This document shows, in pieces, positions 59,392-64,000 of a stretch of 64,000 nucleotides of DNA. The position numbers and the translations under genes are program-made. The notes below the pieces were generated by a model. It was not told the DNA's origin, made no database searches, and saw only the letters and a program-made list of their open reading frames with translations. The DNA is from Flavobacterium sediminilitoris (GTDB taxonomy: Bacteria > Bacteroidota > Bacteroidia > Flavobacteriales > Flavobacteriaceae): contig NZ_CP090145.1 in assembly GCF_023008245.1 (NCBI RefSeq), positions 1,426,001-1,490,000 on the forward strand, written 5' to 3'. Every line of letters starts with the position of its first letter. The first letter of the stretch is position 1.

Positions 59392-59479
59392 CGGAGAGGA
59401 AGGGATTCGAACCCTCGATGCTCTTTCGGAGCATACATACTTTCCAGGCATGCTCCTTCGACCTCTCGGACACCTCTCC
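59392..59479 (-). tRNA. tRNA-Ser (GGA anticodon)
   Basis: Read on the minus strand, an 88-base cloverleaf starts GGAGAGG and ends CCTCTCC plus discriminator G. The anticodon loop CTGGAAA gives GGA (serine codons TCC/TCT). The long variable arm (TGCTCCGAAAGAGCA) is the class II mark of tRNA-Ser. The T loop is GGTTCGAATCC. No CCA is encoded. Confidence 0.96.
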
Positions 59480-59553
59480 ATTGATATGTCAATTTCAAGG
59501 GCGCTAAATAACGTAAAAAAATTCAGGAATAAAAATTTTAATAGCATTTTTTA

Positions 59554-60579
59554 CTATAGTTCGCCCCTTAAACTGGTTTCAAAAATAGTTTTAAATACAT
59601 TAAAAGAAACTTTTTGTCCCAATAAATACATTAATTTTGTTATTGCAGCTTCTGTTGTGATATCAAATCCTGAAATAACTCCTATGTCCCTTAATTGTGT
59701 GCTTGTTTCATATTGTCCCATAGCGACAGCACCTCCGCTACATTGCGTAACATTTATAACGTGAATTTTTTTATTTATTGCCTTTTTTAATTTTTCTATA
59801 AACCATTTTTCTGTAGGAGCATTTCCTGAGCCATAAGTTTCTAAAACAATTCCTTTTAAATTTGTTATATTTATGATTGCCTCAACAACATCCTCATTAA
59901 TTCCGGGAAAAACTTTTAAAATAACAACATTTTTATCGAAATTCTTATTGACTTTTAGTTTTTTATTTGCTATTTTTCTTAATAAAATATCTTTGTTTAT
60001 CTTTAAATGGACTCCTGACTCTGCTAATTCTGAAAAATTTGGAGAGGCAAAAGCATTAAAATGTTCAGCACTAATTTTGGTTGTCCTATTTCCTCTGTAT
60101 AGTTTATATTCAAAGTACAGGCCAACTTCTTGAATAATAGCGACTCCATTTTGTTGTAATGAAGCAATTTGAATTGCTGTAATTAAATTTTCTTTAGCAT
60201 CCGTTCTTAGGTCTCCTATTGGTAATTGAGAACCTGTGAAAATAACTGGTTTTTCAAGGTTTTCAAGCATGAAACTTAATGCTGAAGCGCTATAAGACAT
60301 TGTGTCAGAACCATGAAGAACAACAAAACCATCAAATGTTGAATAATTTTCTTCTATTATTGTTGCTATTTGTTGCCAATACTGAACATTCATATTAGAT
60401 GAATCTATTGGAAATTCAAAAGAAATGGTGTCAATATTGCAATCTAAAAGTTGTATTTCAGGGATTTTATTAAGTAATTTTTTAAAATTAAATGCTTTGA
60501 GAGCACCAGTAGAAAAGTCCTTAACCATTCCAATGGTTCCTCCAGTATAAATAAGTAAAATTTGTGGCTTATTCGGCAT
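59554..60579 (-). CDS. ansA: Type I L-asparaginase
   Basis: Hydrolyses L-asparagine to aspartate and ammonia in the cytoplasm. The 341 residues have the first catalytic motif YTGGTIGMVKD (Thr15 in TGGTIG) and the second HGSDTMSYSASAL (Thr-Asp-Lys set, about 90). A GSQLPIGDLRTDAKENL segment follows, and there is no signal peptide, consistent with the type I cytoplasmic form. The N-terminus overlaps the upstream acyltransferase gene by 11 bases, so the two are translationally coupled in the TatD-acyltransferase-asparaginase order. Confidence 0.94.
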   Translation of the reverse strand: MPNKPQILLIYTGGTIGMVKDFSTGALKAFNFKKLLNKIPEIQLLDCNIDTISFEFPIDSSNMNVQYWQQIATIIEENYSTFDGFVVLHGSDTMSYSASALSFMLENLEKPVIFTGSQLPIGDLRTDAKENLITAIQIASLQQNGVAIIQEVGLYFEYKLYRGNRTTKISAEHFNAFASPNFSELAESGVHLKINKDILLRKIANKKLKVNKNFDKNVVILKVFPGINEDVVEAIINITNLKGIVLETYGSGNAPTEKWFIEKLKKAINKKIHVINVTQCSGGAVAMGQYETSTQLRDIGVISGFDITTEAAITKLMYLLGQKVSFNVFKTIFETSLRGEL

Positions 60580-61705
60580 TATTATATTTCATTTTATTTA
60601 CAACTGGATTAGCATACATTGCCAAAAATCCGTCTCTTAGTGTTTTGTTATCTGTGTCAATTCTCATTTCAAACCTTCTTTGGAATAATTGTTTTTCCTC
60701 AGTTGTGTAGAATTGTGAATATTGAGTGGTATTATTTAATATATCATAAGCAATATAGTTTGTTGGCCACAATTTATAATGCTGTAATATAGAATCGTCT
60801 ATTACATTAGCTAATGCTTGAACTTGTTTGTTTGTGTTATCATTATGAATTTTAATATAGTCAAGTTCTTTGTTAATAACATTTCCTACATGGATATGGA
60901 TACGTTTTTTTTGCCCTATAATTCCACTTAGAAGTGTAATGAAATCTTCGTTTTTATTTTTTATATAAACTTCATCCTTAGCTTGTGCTAATAATTGTGG
61001 CATTTTTAATGCATCGGTTGGGTCATATTCATAAGAAATAGAGACTGGAACGATTTTTATTTTTTTGAAAAAATCGGTAACTTCTTTTTCATCTGAAGCC
61101 ATTCCTAGCATTTTTAAGACACCTTGATGTGTTGCATCATTTCCATCTTTAGTTCGTCCTTCTCTTTGCGCAATCCAAACGGAACGATTTTCCTTTGATA
61201 GTAAATGGTACATGTATTCAGACATTAATTTAGAGCTTTGGAGTAATTCACGAGGTGTTAATCCTCTTTGAACTAGGAAGTTTCTGTTTAATTTTGATAA
61301 GTTTAATACAAAATCTTTTTGTACTAAATTATCTCCAATTGCAGAAGCTGTCATAACTAATCCATGGTCGAACAATGAAACATTAAGTAATGATGTATCT
61401 AAAATAATATCTCTATGATTTGAAATAAAAAGATAAGATGTATTAGGTTCTAATTTTTCAAAGCCAGAAGTAGTTAATCCATCTGAGCTTTTTTCTAATA
61501 CTTTCATTATAGATTGATACACAAAATTAACTTGAAAATCACGTATTGAGTGTGTTTTTTTTAATTGTTCTTTCCAAACTTCTTCTTCAGTATCTGGAAA
61601 GGTAAAATTCATCATCGCTTTCATCATAGGATGATTTAATGAAGAACACAAGGCTTCGTTAACCTCAGAATCATAAAACGGACGAATAGAATCAAATTTA
61701 GACAT
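60569..61705 (-). CDS. PlsC-like 1-acyl-glycerol-3-phosphate acyltransferase
   Basis: A predicted phospholipid or lipid acyltransferase. The start is taken at the ATG at 61705 (378 residues), with nine further residues possible upstream. The LPLAT motifs are present: block I SNHRDIILD (about 120-128, the HX4D motif), block II around RNFLVQRG and block III REGRTKDGNDATHQGVLKM. The sequence is longer than simple PlsC (about 240) and has extended N- and C-terminal parts. In Bacteroidota such proteins may act on ornithine or glycine lipids as well as glycerolipids. It overlaps the asparaginase gene by 11 bases. Confidence 0.82.
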   Translation of the reverse strand: MSKFDSIRPFYDSEVNEALCSSLNHPMMKAMMNFTFPDTEEEVWKEQLKKTHSIRDFQVNFVYQSIMKVLEKSSDGLTTSGFEKLEPNTSYLFISNHRDIILDTSLLNVSLFDHGLVMTASAIGDNLVQKDFVLNLSKLNRNFLVQRGLTPRELLQSSKLMSEYMYHLLSKENRSVWIAQREGRTKDGNDATHQGVLKMLGMASDEKEVTDFFKKIKIVPVSISYEYDPTDALKMPQLLAQAKDEVYIKNKNEDFITLLSGIIGQKKRIHIHVGNVINKELDYIKIHNDNTNKQVQALANVIDDSILQHYKLWPTNYIAYDILNNTTQYSQFYTTEEKQLFQRRFEMRIDTDNKTLRDGFLAMYANPVVNKMKYNNAE

Positions 61706-61770
61706 AAGGATTTTTAAAAAATCGGTACACAAAAGAACAAAAAAAATAATAAATGGCGGTAAATTCTTCG

Positions 61771-62550
61771 TTAAATTCCGAAAATTGCTTTCGAATTTTC
61801 CGTAGTAATATTAGCAATTTCTGCTACTGACACGTTATAAATTTCTGCTAATTTCTGCGCAACTAATAAGGTATAACTACTTTCATTTCTTTTTCCACGA
61901 TAAGGCACTGGTGCTAAATAGGGAGAATCTGTTTCTAAAACAATATTTTTCAAATCAATTTCTTTTAAGAATTGGTCTATTTTTCCATTTTTAAAGGTAG
62001 CAACTCCTCCTATTCCTAATTTCATATTTAAATCTATTGCTTTTTTAGCTTGCTTGAAATCACCAGTAAAACAATGGAAAATACCAAATAAGTCATCGCT
62101 TTTTTCACTCTCTAAAACTTCAAATACTTCATCAAATGCATCTCTACAATGAATATTGATAGCTAATTTGTGTTTTTTTGCTAATTGTATTTGATGTTTA
62201 AAAACATATTGTTGTTCTTTTAGGAATGTTTTATCCCAGTATAAATCAATTCCAATTTCTCCTATTGCATAGAATTTTCTTGAAGCTAATTCTTTTTCTA
62301 CATGAGCTAATTCTTCTAAATAATTTTCTTTAACATAAGTAGGGTGTAAGCCTATCATTAAAAATATATTTTCAGGATATTGTTGCTCTAAATCATACAT
62401 TTTTTGGGTATAATTAGAATCAATTGAAGGAATAAAAAAACGAGAAACTCCAGCGTTAATAGCATTTTGAATACTTTCATTTCTGTCTTGATCAAATTCT
62501 TCAGAATATAGATGTGTATGAGTATCTGTAAGCGTAATAGGATTGTTCAA
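61771..62550 (-). CDS. tatD: TatD-family metal-dependent hydrolase
   Basis: A TIM-barrel DNase/hydrolase of the TatD family with a binuclear metal site: TDTHTHLYSEEFDQDR near the start (two His), GEIGIDLYWD (Glu), NIHCRDAF (His) and HCFTGD (His), then the final ETDSPYLAPVPYRGKRN (Asp). The start is uncertain. The frame reaches a TTG at 62571, but that codon is part of a perfect -7 box (62569-62576). The TTG at 62550, six residues before TDTHTH, is therefore preferred, giving 260 codons including the stop. It heads the transcript with the acyltransferase and asparaginase. Confidence 0.9.
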   Translation of the reverse strand: MNNPITLTDTHTHLYSEEFDQDRNESIQNAINAGVSRFFIPSIDSNYTQKMYDLEQQYPENIFLMIGLHPTYVKENYLEELAHVEKELASRKFYAIGEIGIDLYWDKTFLKEQQYVFKHQIQLAKKHKLAINIHCRDAFDEVFEVLESEKSDDLFGIFHCFTGDFKQAKKAIDLNMKLGIGGVATFKNGKIDQFLKEIDLKNIVLETDSPYLAPVPYRGKRNESSYTLLVAQKLAEIYNVSVAEIANITTENSKAIFGI

Positions 62551-62568
62551 AATAAAAAATTTAGAGTG

Positions 62569-62576
62569 CAAATTTA
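62569..62576 (-). promoter_or_regulatory. -7 promoter element of the tatD operon
   Basis: Minus-strand TAAATTTG, an exact TAnnTTTG. It excludes the TTG at 62571 as a start codon, since transcription should begin near 62562. Confidence 0.55.
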
Positions 62577-62599
62577 AAATCTTTATTGGTATATAACCA

Positions 62600-62630
62600 A
62601 AAAAGCTACTGAATGTTCAGTAGCTTTGGT
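62600..62630 (-). terminator. Intrinsic terminator of the sigma factor operon
   Basis: AAAGCTACTGAA (62602-62613) and TTCAGTAGCTTT (62616-62627) form a 12-bp perfect stem with a two-base nominal loop. On the minus strand it leads into a T run. It ends the sigma/TPR transcript 19 bases past its stop. Confidence 0.88.
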
Positions 62631-62648
62631 TCCTTTTTCATTTATGTG

Positions 62649-63380
62649 TTATAATTCTTTCAAAATTCGTTGTGCTTTCTGATAATCTTCTGCACTTTCA
62701 GGTAATAATTCTAAGTATTCCTTACATTTTGAATATTCTTTTTGTTTCAATTTGGATAGACCTAAATACCAAATAGCTTTTTCTTTGTATACCGATTTGC
62801 CATTTTTTAATGTATTTAATATATTTTCAGCCTGGTCATATTGATTGATTTCTATTAATGAAATGGCATAATATAATTCTTCTTCTAGTCCTAAATTGTT
62901 AGTTTGTTTTGTTTTTTTAAAATAAGAAACAGCTTCTTTGAAATTTTTTGCATTGAAGGCGTCTTGAGCTTGTTTTAAGCTTTCATTTACATCACTTCTT
63001 TCTGTGAAATATGCTTTTTGATGTTCATTATAATCAGTATATTTAGGATTAGAAGTTTGAATAAAAAACCAAATTGAAATGAATAGAAGTATTGTAGCAG
63101 CTATAGTAAACCATTTTTTATGTATTGAAATAACTTTTGGTTTGCTAGAAATTGTTTCATGAGAAGCATAATTCTTAGCAATTTCCTTTAAGTTTTCTTC
63201 AAACATTTTACCTTCTTGAGAATATTTAGTTTTTAAAAACTGAGTAGTCTCTTTGTATAATTCTAGTTTTTCCCTTAAATCATTATCATTTAGAAGTTGC
63301 TCTTCAAAAGCAGCTTTTTCTTCGAAAACCATTTTGTTTTGTAAATAATTTTCAAAAAGGATATATATATCTTCTTGCAT
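62649..63380 (-). CDS. Membrane protein with TPR repeats, probable partner or anti-sigma of the adjacent sigma factor
   Basis: A 243-residue protein. The cytoplasmic N-terminus (about 1-90; ENYLQNKMVFEEKAAFEEQLLNDNDLREKLELY) has the helical form of Bacteroidota anti-sigma-like proteins. One helix lies at about 92-108 (WFTIAATILLFISIWFFI), and the C-terminal part (about 125-243) is TPR-like (AQDAFNAKNFKEAVSYFKK, YDQAENILNTLKNGK). There is no zinc motif (HXXXCXXC). It starts one base after the sigma gene stop on the same transcript. The anti-sigma role is inferred from position and layout. Confidence 0.65.
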   Translation of the reverse strand: MQEDIYILFENYLQNKMVFEEKAAFEEQLLNDNDLREKLELYKETTQFLKTKYSQEGKMFEENLKEIAKNYASHETISSKPKVISIHKKWFTIAATILLFISIWFFIQTSNPKYTDYNEHQKAYFTERSDVNESLKQAQDAFNAKNFKEAVSYFKKTKQTNNLGLEEELYYAISLIEINQYDQAENILNTLKNGKSVYKEKAIWYLGLSKLKQKEYSKCKEYLELLPESAEDYQKAQRILKEL

Positions 63381-63381
63381 T

Positions 63382-63966
63382 CTATTGTTTCGTTAAGGAT
63401 TTATATTCTATAGATTCTCGAATCATTTCAGTTAGTTTTCCTGTACAAAGTGATTTTTTCTTTCTTGCATAAGCGTAAGAAACATTCAAAGTTGTTGCTA
63501 CTTCTTCCATCGTCTTTAATATAAAACTCAGTTTGAGTAATTCTTTACATTTTTCTCCTAATTGTAAAAACATTTTTTCAAACAACGCTTGTTTTTCATT
63601 AAATAGTTCTGTTTCGAATAGCATTTCTTGAAGTGATTCATCTTTAGATACATTATCATCTTGTAATGTTACCTCTTTATTTGAAGATTTTTTCAATTCA
63701 TTTAACCATTTTCTTTTACATAATAGGAAAAAATAAGCATCAAAAGGGCAAGTTATTTTTAAATTATTTTGTTTTGCCTGATTGTAAATTGTAATCAATA
63801 CTTCTTGAATAACATCTTGAGCTTCATCTTCACTTCCATTATTCATTTTTATATAATGAGTAACCTTTGGAGCAAATTTTTTATATATAGCATGAATAAT
63901 TTTAGTATTATTATTTAATAATCCATCTATATATAATTGATCTTGATGTGCATTTTTTTCTACCAT
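63382..63966 (-). CDS. RNA polymerase sigma factor, sigma-70/ECF type
   Basis: About 194 residues from the ATG at 63966; a TTG two codons upstream (63972) is not preferred. Region 2 is at about 20-70 (IIHAIYKKFAPKVTHYIKM, EDEAQDVIQEVLITIY) and region 4 at about 125-185 (LFEKMFLQLGEKCKELLKL, MEEVATTLNVSYAYARKKKSLCTGKL). No region 3 and no sigma 1.1, so it is an ECF-group factor. It is paired with the TPR membrane protein that follows. The stimulus is not known. Confidence 0.86.
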   Translation of the reverse strand: MVEKNAHQDQLYIDGLLNNNTKIIHAIYKKFAPKVTHYIKMNNGSEDEAQDVIQEVLITIYNQAKQNNLKITCPFDAYFFLLCKRKWLNELKKSSNKEVTLQDDNVSKDESLQEMLFETELFNEKQALFEKMFLQLGEKCKELLKLSFILKTMEEVATTLNVSYAYARKKKSLCTGKLTEMIRESIEYKSLTKQ

Positions 63967-64000
63967 GAACAATTTATTTAAGTAGCTAAGATAAAAAGAT

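Noticed and set aside
1..64000. CRISPR arrays, insertion sequences, prophage or integrase genes
   Set aside because: No direct-repeat array, transposase or phage gene was found. The repeats seen are short and tied to promoters or terminators.

Overview
The window looks like a chromosome segment of a low-GC member of the Flavobacteriaceae (Bacteroidota). The evidence is consistent across the 64 kb: promoters of the TAnnTTTG type with no Shine-Dalgarno sequences, three secreted proteases ending in type IX secretion (T9SS) C-terminal sorting domains, DUF5686, DUF5687 and DUF1573 proteins, an HU-CCDC81/SPOR protein, and a likely gldH end directly before a class A penicillin-binding protein. The genus cannot be fixed from sequence reading alone. 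The siderophore genes resemble those for bisucaberin or desferrioxamine known from marine bacteria.

Layout. 1-12.6 kb: end of a probable gldH, PBP1A, a two-subunit 3-oxoacid CoA-transferase, a T9SS subtilase, an RlmI-like methyltransferase, a T9SS M4 metalloprotease and, convergent, class I fumarase. 12.8-23.8 kb: a LuxR-type regulator, then a tight seven-gene NRPS-independent siderophore (NIS) operon: PLP decarboxylase, flavin N-hydroxylase, a polytopic acyltransferase-like protein, a GNAT-NIS synthetase fusion, a separate GNAT, a separate NIS synthetase and a MATE exporter. 23.8-40.1 kb: a nucleoside-gate membrane protein, a second T9SS subtilase, an exonuclease, a serine hydrolase, an alkyltransferase, a DUF1573 protein, a histidine kinase/response regulator pair, cytochrome c, an HU/SPOR protein, a thioesterase, a PadR-controlled ABC transporter cassette and a PaaE-like reductase. 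40.1-40.55 kb: the fused remains of an HxlR regulator and a metallo-beta-lactamase-fold gene. 40.6-47.2 kb: a TetR-TolC-adaptor-RND efflux operon. 47.5-56.2 kb: DUF5686 protein, MMPL/RND protein, asnS, rpoN and a membrane protein. 56.2-59.3 kb: an ExbB/ExbD energising cluster with an outer-membrane barrel protein. 59.4-64 kb: tRNA-Ser(GGA), L-asparaginase, an acyltransferase, TatD, and a sigma factor with a membrane TPR partner.

The most interesting system is the siderophore operon. It holds two complete acyltransferase plus NIS synthetase modules, one fused into a single 808-residue protein and one split into two adjacent genes. The pair are clearly paralogues but differ in the nucleotide-binding loop. 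A membrane acyltransferase-like gene lies within the operon and no TonB receptor is present. This suggests a hydroxamate product that needs two acylation or condensation activities.

Several regulatory sites are also visible. They include a promoter lying inside a 15-bp inverted repeat ahead of rpoN, operator-like palindromes on the padR and tetR promoters, helically phased TGTTAA boxes before the two-component operon, and a direct repeat covering the siderophore promoter. Several gene starts had to be moved downstream because the longest open frame begins inside a recognisable promoter.
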